In this document: in pieces, positions 8,200-16,103 of the stretch
How the letters are laid out: each line of letters opens with the position of its first letter
How positions within the stretch are numbered: position 1 is the stretch's first letter
DNA from: Natronosporangium sp035305625
GTDB lineage: Bacteria > Actinomycetota > Actinomycetes > Mycobacteriales > Micromonosporaceae
Assembly (NCBI GenBank): GCA_963809545.1
Contig: CAWEKD010000006.1
Span: 1-64,000 of the forward strand
DNA: 64,000 nucleotides
Reading direction: 5' to 3'
Made by a program: the position numbers and the translations under genes
The notes under the pieces: generated by a model
What the model saw: the letters and a program-made list of their open reading frames with translations, nothing else
What the model was told of the DNA's origin: nothing
The model's database searches: none

Positions 8200-9289
8200 A
8201 TGATCTCACCCCCCACCATGACGACACATCGACCGGATGTCCCGGTGCATCGGCTGTCTCGCCGGCAGCTGATCAAACACACCGGCGCATTCGTTGCCGC
8301 CGGGTTGGTCAGTGGCGTCATGGGCGCCTGCAGCCGCGGCAACACAACGAACCGGCCGGGAACCGTCCACGATCACCGTGCTGTCGAGCTTCGGCACCTT
8401 CGGTCGGGACGCCTACCTGTGGGTGGCGAAGGCCAAGGGGTTCTACGACGAGGCCGGTATCACCGTGGATATCCAGCCTGGGGCCGGCACCGGCAGCAAC
8501 ATCAGCGCCATGGCCGCCGGCGCCGCCCACTTCGCCTCCTTTGATGCCATGGGCGGCATCCTCGCCCACGGCGCCCAGGTTGTCGAGGGTGGTGACGGGG
8601 CCGGGATCCGGCTGCTGGCCCTGGCCCAGCAGCGCACCCTGGCAGCGTTCCTGACCCTGGATCCAGACATCACCGACCCGCGAGATTTTGCCGGCCGCAC
8701 GGTAGCGGTGGCCCCCGGTGGCGGCACCGCCCTGCTGCTGCCCACCTGGTTGCAGCACCATGGTGTCGACCCTGGCCGGGTGGAGGTGGTCCACTTCCCC
8801 CCACCGGAGCTGATCCCGGTACTGGTACAAGGCGTGGTGGACGTCGCCGACCAGTATGTGGTCGGGGTGCCGATGGTGGAGGCGGCCGCGGGCCGCACCC
8901 CGACGGTGTTCCCCATCGGGGACACACTGTCCGACGCCTTGGGGGTTGGTATCTGGGCGGCCGAGGACGTCGCCCAAAAGTGGCCGGACCTGTGCCGCCG
9001 GTTCCGCGACGCCACCCTCAAAGGCCTGGCCTACGCCCTGGAGCACCCGGATGAGGCCGGGCAGATCCTGCACCAGGCCGACCCCACCTCCAACCCGGAC
9101 CACGCCGCAGAAGAACTGCGGCTGATGCAGCCGTACACCTTCACCGCCCCCAACACCCCGCTGGGGGCGGTCACCACCACCCAACTGGCCAGAGCGATCG
9201 CCCTGCTGGAGGCCACCTCCGCTATCCCCGCCGGTACCACCCCCGATGACCTGGCCGACCCTGACCTGACCCTCGGGATGCGGCGGTGA
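8200..9289 (+). pseudogene. SsuA/NMT1-type periplasmic binding protein, frameshifted
   Basis: Starts at ATG 8200 with GGAGGAACGCC upstream. The leader has a twin-arginine-like motif (LSRRQLIKHTGAFVAAGLVSG) and a lipobox-like GACS, so the product would be an exported lipoprotein. The mature part (ITVLSSFGTFGRDAYLWVAKAKGFYDEAGI, AAGAAHFASFDA, GGTALLLPTWL) is typical of ABC substrate-binding proteins of the sulfonate/thiamine-precursor group. Leader and mature part lie in different frames, with a one-base slip near 8355. No permease or ATPase follows, only a 43-codon gene. Substrate unknown. Confidence 0.75.
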
Positions 9290-9417
9290 CCCTACTGATC
9301 CACATGGCCATGCCAGCGGTCATATTTGAATCCTTGATTCACACCCCGTCCATGGCCGTCGCGCTGGTCCTAACCGGTAGCTGGCTCTACCAGCACTACC
9401 AGTGGATGCGCCGCTAA
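9286..9417 (+). CDS. Small hydrophobic protein, 43 aa
   Basis: GTG start overlaps the binding-protein stop (GTGA), suggesting coupled translation. It contains one hydrophobic stretch (MAVALVLTGSWLYQHY) and could be a tiny membrane protein. It converges on the GntR regulator gene, which ends within its last codons. No family recognised; may be a remnant of a permease. Confidence 0.35.
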   Translation: MTLLIHMAMPAVIFESLIHTPSMAVALVLTGSWLYQHYQWMRR

Positions 9418-9716
9418 CTGGTGGGGGGCGGGACATCCTGCCCCCCACCAGCGTCCTTCTGAGGGGCCACGAATATCCCCTTGCCGGGCCGCCCGTAGAG
9501 CAACCCGGCCCGTTTCAACTCCCGCAACCCGTTCTTGACCGTGGTCGGGGAGACCCCCATGATCGCCGACAGCTCACTGATAGAGGGCAGCTGATCACCC
9601 GGTTCCCACTCACCGGCCCGGATACCCTCCCGGATCATGTCGGCCACCCGCAGATAGTCAGGCTTCCAGTCCACACGCACCACCCCGTCGCCTGCCAGCG
9701 TCAGCGATCTCACCAC
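9414..9716 (-). CDS. GntR-family regulator, short form
   Basis: A 100-residue protein (or ~89 from an internal GTG at 9683). Residues ~20-80 are a GntR winged helix: DYLRVADMIREGIRAGEWEPG, LPSISELSAIMGVSPTTVKNGLRELKRAGLL, GRPGKGIFV. There is no effector domain, so it belongs to the short DNA-binding-only GntR proteins common on actinomycete plasmids and integrative elements (KorSA/TraR-like), which repress transfer genes. This is consistent with the conjugative-element remnant nearby. Confidence 0.75.
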   Translation of the reverse strand: MVRSLTLAGDGVVRVDWKPDYLRVADMIREGIRAGEWEPGDQLPSISELSAIMGVSPTTVKNGLRELKRAGLLYGRPGKGIFVAPQKDAGGGQDVPPPTS

Positions 9717-9891
9717 AAACCCCGAAAATCAGGCAAACTAAGACAAACAGGCTGCCTGGGTGACTTAGTTGACCTGGACGCCTAGGCTGGTCTAGGCTCG
9801 CCGCGTCCCCCATACCCGTCTGCCCGTCAGCAGACACAGGGCCACCAAGGGGCCGGCTGCGACCGGGGGTAGCCGGCCCACACCACCACCC

Positions 9892-10286
9892 GAGGCTGTC
9901 CTCATCCGGGACGCCCTCGCGAGGCAGGAGCACCTGACTCAGCGGGAGGCGGCCGCACGGCCGGCCTGTCCGACACCCGCTGGCGGCACATCGTCAACGG
10001 CTACCGGATCAAGGACGGGCAGCCTGTGCCCGTCAGGGCGCCTACCAAGCGACTCGTGCTCATAGCCCAGGCCGTGGACGTAACCCCGGAAGAGCTCGAA
10101 GAGGCGGGGCGGCCGGACGCCGCCCGGCGCCTCCGGGAGATGACCGCCAAGCAGCAGCTGGCCGACCAGCTGGAGTGGCTACTGTATCAGCCGTGGCCGC
10201 CTACGCAGCGGTATCAGATCGCCATGCGGCTGATCAACACGGCACGCGAGGCAGAGGAGGAGCAGCAGAGAGTAGCCGGAGCATGA
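9892..10286 (+). pseudogene. XRE-type repressor fragment, one-base slip
   Basis: An N-terminal part (LIRDALARQEHLTQREAAAR) and a continuation (GLSDTRWRHIVNGYRI, VLIAQAVDVTPEELEEAGRPDAARRL) together form a helix-turn-helix plus linker of the immunity-repressor type, but they are in different frames around 9955. The C-terminal part is helical (QQLADQLEWLLYQPW). The start is not clear. Probably a regulator of the former mobile element. Confidence 0.55.
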
Positions 10287-10318
10287 TCACCAGTGTGGCT
10301 ACCGCCGTAGCAGACAGG

Positions 10319-10403
10319 CATGGATTATGCGGGAATCGGTTCGTAGCGACCTGCGTTTCGCAGGTTGCTACGCCGGTTATAGGCGGACAACTCATAATCC
10401 ATG
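10319..10403. repeat. 85-bp nested palindromic element
   Basis: Outer inverted repeats of 11 bases (10319-10329 and 10393-10403) flank a 14-bp hairpin (10342-10355 with 10359-10372, TTT loop, one mismatch). The last bases lie four bases before a degenerate CRISPR repeat. It resembles a miniature mobile element or a structured RNA. Confidence 0.5.
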
Positions 10404-10406
10404 GTT

Positions 10407-10493
10407 GTGCTCCCGCGTACGCGGGGATGATCCCTGCTGGATCGGTCCGATCGAGATCTCGACTGTGTGTTCCCCGCCGCGGGGGTGATCTCC
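10407..10493. CRISPR. Two degenerate type I-E-like repeats
   Basis: Repeats at 10407-10434 (begins GTGCTCCCGCG, one C lost) and 10467-10493 (GTGTTCCCCGCCGCGGGGG) match those at 2331-2477 imperfectly and in the same orientation, with a spacer of about 32 bases. Probably the decayed end of an I-E array. Confidence 0.7.
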
Positions 10494-10975
10494 TCAGTCA
10501 GCTTGCCGCGACTTCTGCCGGTCGGTAGCGGAGGTAGCTCTGGCCGTGCAGGATCGGTGATCGTGGGAGGAGGTGCGGTGCAGGCAGGAGCAGGCGTATC
10601 AGCACTACTCCCAGGTGCGACCGTGAGGGTCGAGCATCAGTGACAGAGTCGAGCGGTGTTTCCGGGGTGGTTGGGTAGCACGGATCCGTAATGGTCGGTA
10701 TCCTGCACTGTTCTCCTCCGACGACTGTCGCACGTCGCGGTGGGGCCGGTCACCCGCATGTGGCGGGTGGCTGCTGACCACAGTGGAGGTGAGGTGCGGT
10801 GGGGCCGGCGGTCGTGATCTTCGTCGCTAGACAGTAGATCGATCGGCGATAAGTCTTAGCCGTTTGGCTGTCATTTCTTGGCGATCATTGGATAATACTG
10901 GCTTAATGGTGCGAAAACTAAATTCACATGATAGAAGGATTGGGTCAGTAACGGCCACGAGGAGCAGATCACGAC
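10494..10975. other. Gene-free stretch, AT-rich near its end
   Basis: No coding frame is convincing. The last ~150 bases (from about 10820) are much richer in A/T than the surroundings, and a ribosome site (GAGGAG) precedes the CARF gene by 11 bases. This likely holds the promoter of that gene; an old CRISPR leader is an alternative. Confidence 0.4.
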
Positions 10976-12741
10976 ATGGTGACTGGCCAGAATGAGTCCT
11001 CTAGCGAGGCCCATAGGGTGCTCGTGACCGCCCTTGGAGTCAACCCTCAGCCTGTCAGGTACGAGCTGCGAGGTGAGACGTACGAGGCGAAGCTGGCGCC
11101 GGTTGCGCTGGTGAACCTGTTGCCGCGGGAAGAGCGGCCCCGCGAGATCTATGCACTGTGCACAAAGAAGTCCGGTAAGGACACCTACGACCTGCTAGTC
11201 CAGCAGCTCACTGGGATCTGCGACGTACGGAAGATCGACATCCCGGACGGGGAGACCGAGCAGGCACTACCGGAGTTCCTGGGCAAGGTCACCAAAGCTC
11301 TGCCAACCAAATCCGCGTTGGAGCTGATCGTCGACTTCACCCACGGCTACCGGCACCACACCTTCCTCACCTTCATGGCGGTCCTGTACGTGAGCGCGCT
11401 CCGTCGGGTCCGGATCCGAGCCGCCTACTACGGCTTGTTCAGCGGCCCTCCCCGCCAGTCCACTGCACATGAGACGCCCGCCCCAGTGACGACCGGCTAC
11501 CTGCTGGACGTCCGGCCCCTGCTGGAACTGCCCCGGTGGTTCCACGCCGTGGAGATGCTCGACACCACTGGCAGCGCGGAGGCCATGGCACGCCTGATCG
11601 ATGAGCACATGTCTGATGCGGTGGCGACCGAATCGGTGGGTCTGCTTCGGCGACTGACCGAGTCGTACCAGTCAGGACTGCCGCTGGAGTTGGGGCGCGA
11701 CGTCGGGAAGCTGCGCGCCCACGCCAAGCCGTTCAAGCGGCTCCTGAAGGAGCATGACCTGCCCCTGGCGGACGAGCTGGTCGACCAGATCCTCCACCGG
11801 CTCGCCTCCTTCCAGCTCGCCACCCCACCCACCGGCCCGAAGTGGAAGCAGACGGTACCGCTCCACGAGGAGGAACTGCGGCGGCAGGCTGCCCTGATCG
11901 ACTCCCTGATCCAAAGCGGGGCGTTGCCGTCGGCGTACGGGCTGATGCGCGAATGGATGGTCTCCTGGGTCCTGTGGCGGGGTGGAGACACCAGCCAGGC
12001 GTGGAAGCGTGACGCTCGCAGAGCGGCGGAGAACCAGCTGGGCCGGTTGCGTCAGCTGCTGACTATCGCCCCGGAGCTCCTCAGCGAGGAGCAGCGCTGG
12101 CTGGCCCAGTGTTGGAAGGACGTGACCGACATCCGCAACGCGTACCACCACCACGGCATGCGGGGCGAGACGGTCAGCTCCTCCGACTCTGGCTTCCAGG
12201 AGCGGATCACGCAAGTCGCGAAGCACTGGCAGAAGCTGCAACGCTGCCCGGCCATCTCGCTCGACCTCCCGGTCGAGTCCACGGGCACCATTCTGGTCAG
12301 CCCTATCGGCACTCGCCCCGGCGCGCTCTACAGCGCGGTCGAAGCGGCCCGATCCCGAGGCCACGAGCCCGACCGGTGCCTGGTCATCTGTTCCGAGAAC
12401 ACCGAAGCCTCCGCACAGGAGGCGCTGGACCGGGCAGGTTTCACTGGGCAGCGCGATCTGGTCCGGTTGCGTGACCCGTTCGGTGGAGTCGAGGAGTTCA
12501 CCGACGTGGTGGAGCAGCGGGTACAGGTCCTGCTGGGCGCCGACCGGGTGTACGTCAACCTGACCGGCGGCACCACTTTGATGGGACTGCTCGCGGACCG
12601 GTTCGCCCAGCGGGCGCAGGAGCTAGGGCCGCAGGTGCACCGGTTCGGGCTCGTTGACCGTCGTAGCCCGGCCGACAGGCCGCCGACCCCTACCAGGCCG
12701 GCGAGCCGTACTGGCTCGACGACGACAAGGAGCGTGCCTAG
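10976..12741 (+). CDS. CARF-HEPN protein of DxTHG/Csx1 type with second CARF-like domain
   Basis: About 588 residues. The N-terminus (VLVTALG, LALCTK-like strands) and DFTHGYRHHTFL at 120-131 match the DxTHG signature of CRISPR-associated CARF proteins, which sense cyclic oligoadenylate made by type III systems. A helical middle ends with an RxxxxH HEPN ribonuclease motif (RNAYHH, R387 and H392). The last ~170 residues form another nucleotide-binding-like domain with VYVNLTGGTTLM (NLTGGT at 528-533), a typical CARF sequence. The reading frame slips near 12675: the expected ending DPYQAGEPYWLDDD is in another frame and stops at 12741, whereas the unshifted frame runs to 12796. No Cas10 is in the window. 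Confidence 0.7.
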
Positions 12742-12854
12742 CGGTGTTGTCATCAAAGCCCAGTACGAGACTCGCCTCCTCCTTGGAAGGTGTTGAGGGG
12801 GACTCGGCCGGTGCGGTGGCGTGTAACCGGGCTGCCGCCGGCCGGGGGTGAACA

Positions 12855-12924
12855 GGCTCTGCCCACCGTGGGCACCAGGTGGGCAGAGCCTTACCAGGCA
12901 GGGTTGTCGCGTGAGCCTGCCTGG
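12855..12924 (+). terminator. Two tandem hairpins after CARF gene
   Basis: A 13-bp perfect stem (12855-12867 with 12878-12890) is followed at once by a 9-bp stem (12894-12902 with 12916-12924). Likely transcription end of the CARF gene. Confidence 0.55.
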
Positions 12925-14102
12925 AGCCTTAGGCGGTACCAGCCCTCAGGCCGGAGGGAGGTATGGGGGCGGCACCGGCACTAGATCAGGAAGTGGATGC
13001 GCACACAGGGTCCTGACGCGGAGCCTCCAATGAGAGGTCATACATGAGGACTGCTGCAGCACAGCAGGTCACCAGGGATCCACCCGGTGAGGTGATGCCG
13101 CACCGAGGCGGCGACCCACAGCCCGTCAGGCCACGGGTGGGCCGGGTTGCACCTCCACGGTCCACCCCAGGCACGCAACACCTCCACCTGCTCCAACACC
13201 TGCGGCTAGGTGTCCCACACCCAATCGCAGACATCCCGGGTGTCCCGCCGCCTCAGCCCTCACGACATACCGATGACCGGTCCGTTCATGGACCCTCCTC
13301 AGGGAGGCGGTGTCGGTGAGGGTGGCTACTCGGTTCGGTCAGCTGCCGGGTGCGGTCGGTGCCACGGGACCACACCTGCCCACCCGACACACATTCCCAC
13401 CACTGTGGATGTGGCCGAGATTCCCGACTCACCCGCGGCCACCCGGGCTACGACGGAACCTGGACCAGCCGGGATGCCGGTTGCCTCGGGTGCGCCACCG
13501 CGCCCCGAGAGTCAACAAGGGCGCCTGCGACGCCGCCGGTGGTGGGGCGGCTGAAGACACCACCATCGGCAGCGGTTGGGTCGGGCAGTCCCCGCTGTCT
13601 CGGGTCAGCAGGGTCAGGATCGAAGCATGCCCCTCGACCACCACAGTATGCCCGTCCGGTAACGGCTCGGTGCGAGGCCGCTCCATCGGCTCGCTGCGGT
13701 GTCGCTGTGTGAGCCTGAACATGTCTGTCCTCCGATCTCGCTGGCAACGGGGGGTGGGGATGCCTGGCAACGGGGGTGGGGATGCGCGGCGGTGACCGGG
13801 CCTGGTGCCTGCCGCAGCACTTCGATATCCGTGCACGGCCGGGTGGCCTATCGAGGCGATAGCAGCAGAGTCACCATTACGATCACCCTGGTCGATCTGG
13901 GCGGACACGACGATGACGACGCAGAGGGTGTAACCGACCGGTCAGGACTGTGCCCATTACCGTCGTGTCCCGCAAGGAACCATCTGTTCCCTGAGTCTGA
14001 TTCTGGTGACTGATAGTTAGGCTAGGGAAGCCACCTGGGCGTCACCGTTAGGTCGTGAGTAGACGGACGATCCTCACCCCTGCAGAGTAAGGACAGCTTC
14101 CG
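12925..14102. other. 1.2 kb without a convincing gene
   Basis: Several overlapping frames exist on both strands but none has a domain, a ribosome site and a consistent third-base pattern together. A minus-strand stretch near 13600-13680 resembles the fragment at 7552-7694 (PDGHT motif), and another near 13080-13200 reads VEVLRAWGGPWRCNPAHPW between stops. This looks like decayed accessory DNA. Confidence 0.4.
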
Positions 14103-14899
14103 ATGTCGACTCCCAACCCTGTTGTTGGTTTCTTCGCCTCCGAGCTGCGTCGCGCCCGCCAGGCATCCGGGATGACACAGGATCAGCTCGCGAGCATAAT
14201 CAATTATTCGGCAAGCCTAGTGGCCCAGGTGGAGACCGCTCGTAAACCTCCCAGTAAGGACTTCGCGCGGCGATGTGATGACGCGCTGGGTACTGACGGG
14301 CTGCTGACCAGGATCATCGACGACCTGCTCACCAAGGAGGTCACCCCGGAGTGGTTTCGACCATGGGTGATGATCGAACAAGAAACCACCAGTTTGTGGA
14401 ACGACGAACCGCTGCTGGTACCTGGCCTGTTCCAGACCGAGGCGTACGCCTACGCGGTGTTGCGGTTCGTTGATGAACCAGAAGACTCTATTGAGGCCAG
14501 GGTCGCTACCCGGTTGAGCCGGCAGGAGATCCTGACCAAACCTGATCCACCGGAGGTGGTGACGCTCATCGACGAGGGGGTGTTGCACCGGCCGGTCGGT
14601 GGGCCGAAGGTGATGGCGGAGCAGCTGGACCACCTCGCCGAGTTAGCCGAGCAGATGTTGATCCAGGTGGTTCCTAGCTCTGCTGAGACTTATCATGGGC
14701 TCGCTGGGCCGTTCGTAATTGCGGCGGTGGGCGGTTGGAGGTGGTGTACCTTGATGCCCAGATCAGGGGTTATGTCCTGAACACCGCCGAGGCGGTCGCC
14801 ACCGCGAAGCGGCGCTGGAACGCCATCCGGGCTGAGGCGCTACCCCGGCGGCAGTCCATCCAACTTATCAAGAAGGTCGCGAACCAATGGAGAACTTGA
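14103..14899 (+). CDS. XRE regulator with DUF5753 domain (one frameshift)
   Basis: Residues ~10-65 are an XRE helix-turn-helix (LRRARQASGMTQDQLASIINYS, VAQVETARKPP), followed by the DUF5753 ligand-type domain (WNDEPLLVPGLFQTEAYAYAVL, RLSRQEIL, GVLHRPVGGPKVMAEQLDHL). The frame shifts near 14735; the true C-terminus (GLEVVYLDAQ, EAVATAKRRWNAIRAEAL) continues in another frame to 14899. Such proteins are abundant in actinomycetes and act with a downstream DUF397 protein in controlling development or antibiotic genes; the pairing is family knowledge. The frameshift may be real or a sequence error. Confidence 0.8.
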
Positions 14900-15066
14900 T
14901 CTGGAAGAAGTCGTCACGGTCCTCCTCGAACGGGGGAAACTGTGTCGAGGTGGCTACCAACCAGCCGGGCACGGTGTTCATCCGGGACTCCAAGGACAAG
15001 ACTGGCCCGGTGCTCCAGTGCTCCCCGGCTGAGTGGCGGTCCTTCATCGAGAGCCTACGTAACTGA
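14887..15066 (+). CDS. DUF397 protein
   Basis: A 59-residue protein starting MENLIWKKSSRSSSNGGNCV, with the typical DUF397 features: W-K-S-S-R-S, a G-x-CVEVA segment, VFIRDSKD and a C-terminal W (AEWRSFIESL). It overlaps the end of the XRE gene by 13 bases in another frame. DUF397 proteins act with their XRE partner as a regulatory, antitoxin-like pair. A strong terminator follows immediately. Confidence 0.9.
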   Translation: MENLIWKKSSRSSSNGGNCVEVATNQPGTVFIRDSKDKTGPVLQCSPAEWRSFIESLRN

Positions 15067-15067
15067 G

Positions 15068-15110
15068 AAGAGCCCCGGTGAGGATAAACCTCACCGGGGC
15101 TCTTCTTGTT
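15068..15110 (+). terminator. Rho-independent terminator after DUF397
   Basis: A 16-bp perfect stem (15068-15083 with 15089-15104) and 5-base loop, followed by CTTGTT. It begins one base after the stop codon and also serves the converging minus-strand remnant. Confidence 0.85.
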
Positions 15111-15115
15111 GGATC

Positions 15116-15420
15116 TCATCCTGACCTCGTTGCTCTCGGATAGGACGTTGCCCGTACCTCCAACTTGGTTAGCTCTATGTCAATCGGAGCATCGAAAAGC
15201 ATGGTCACGGTCTTGTTCTGGCGCGGGTTCAGGGGCTTCAGCACCCACCTCACCGAGGAAGAGTTGTATTTGTCCCGTTGACGCCCAGGGCAGCGATGGC
15301 AGAGCTGTCGATGTAATCGCCTTCGGCCTCGATCTTCTCTACCGTGATCTCGACCGACAGAACTCGCTGTTGGGTTGCTCGGTGGCACTGAGGTCACCAA
15401 TGGCTGAGGTGAGGCCCGGT
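15116..15420 (-). pseudogene. DUF4352-like secreted protein remnant
   Basis: Pieces in three frames join into one beta-rich sequence: SAIGDLSATEQPNSEF, VEITVEKIEAEGDYIDSSAIAALGVNG and YNSSSVRWVLKPLNPRQNKTV, then LFDAPIDIELTKLEVRATSY. The pattern (growth of a Ser/Asn-rich strand, a conserved acidic strand, then MLFDAP with LEV) resembles the DUF4352/FxLYD immunoglobulin-like domains of actinobacterial lipoproteins. The signal peptide is not found. Breaks lie near 15270 and 15350. Confidence 0.4.
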
Positions 15421-16103
15421 CCTGATCCGGTTCCGTACCGGTTGCCCCCGGCGGACGCGAGCCAGAGTGGTGCCGGCCTACCAGACCCTGTACCAGCGGT
15501 TCGCGCTACTAGTGACAGGACGGGTACCTCGGTAGAACGAAACAGCGCTACAAGCTGACGTCGCCGGGCACCAGGATGTGAACGCTCACGGCTCCATCGC
15601 AGTGTGGGAACAGCAACAAACCCAGGGCCGGCAAGAAGGGGCTTCAGACAGGCGACGCAGCGCCACGGAAAAGGTCGGCAGGCTCCAGGCGGATTGACCG
15701 TCAGATCTGCGCGGTCGCCGTTGGGCAAGTGGAACCTGGCCAGCCATCTGACTACCCGGAGTGAGAGCGGACACAGCATACCGGCCGGCCCAGCAAGCGG
15801 CTGGAGTACCTGGTCACGGACAAGTCCTACCCGCCTCGAAGGTAGCCGGGCCAGCTGCGGTGTCGTGGCACCCGGCAGGGCATCCTTGAACGCGACGATC
15901 AGAGAGTCGACCGGGTGCGTCGAGAGCCGTAGAGTGGCAGGCCAGCGTCCTTCCGACCCGATTGGTGTAAGCAGCGTGGCCACGTGGAGCGGTTTGCGAA
16001 TCGCCACCGGATCAACCCCGCAATCCAAACATGATCCAAGAAGAACGCCCTAGGACTGCTGAGTGACCCCCGATTGCGTGATCCCAGCAGGCCCTAGGCT
16101 GCA
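15421..16103. other. 0.7 kb without a convincing gene
   Basis: A 229-codon minus-strand frame covers most of it but has no domain, no ribosome site and an irregular composition. I see no RNA gene or strong hairpin. It separates the decayed region from CRISPR array 1. Confidence 0.4.

Noticed and set aside
14103..15066. Classic toxin-antitoxin pair
   Set aside because: The XRE-DUF5753 and DUF397 pair matches a known actinobacterial regulator pair; no nuclease or kinase toxin is seen.
15339..16028. 229-codon minus-strand frame
   Set aside because: No domain, ribosome site or stable third-base pattern; only its C-terminal edge overlaps the DUF4352-like remnant, in another frame.
1..16103. tRNA gene as attachment site of the mobile element
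   Set aside because: No convincing T-loop or acceptor pairing was found in my reading of the region; a tRNA finder would settle it.
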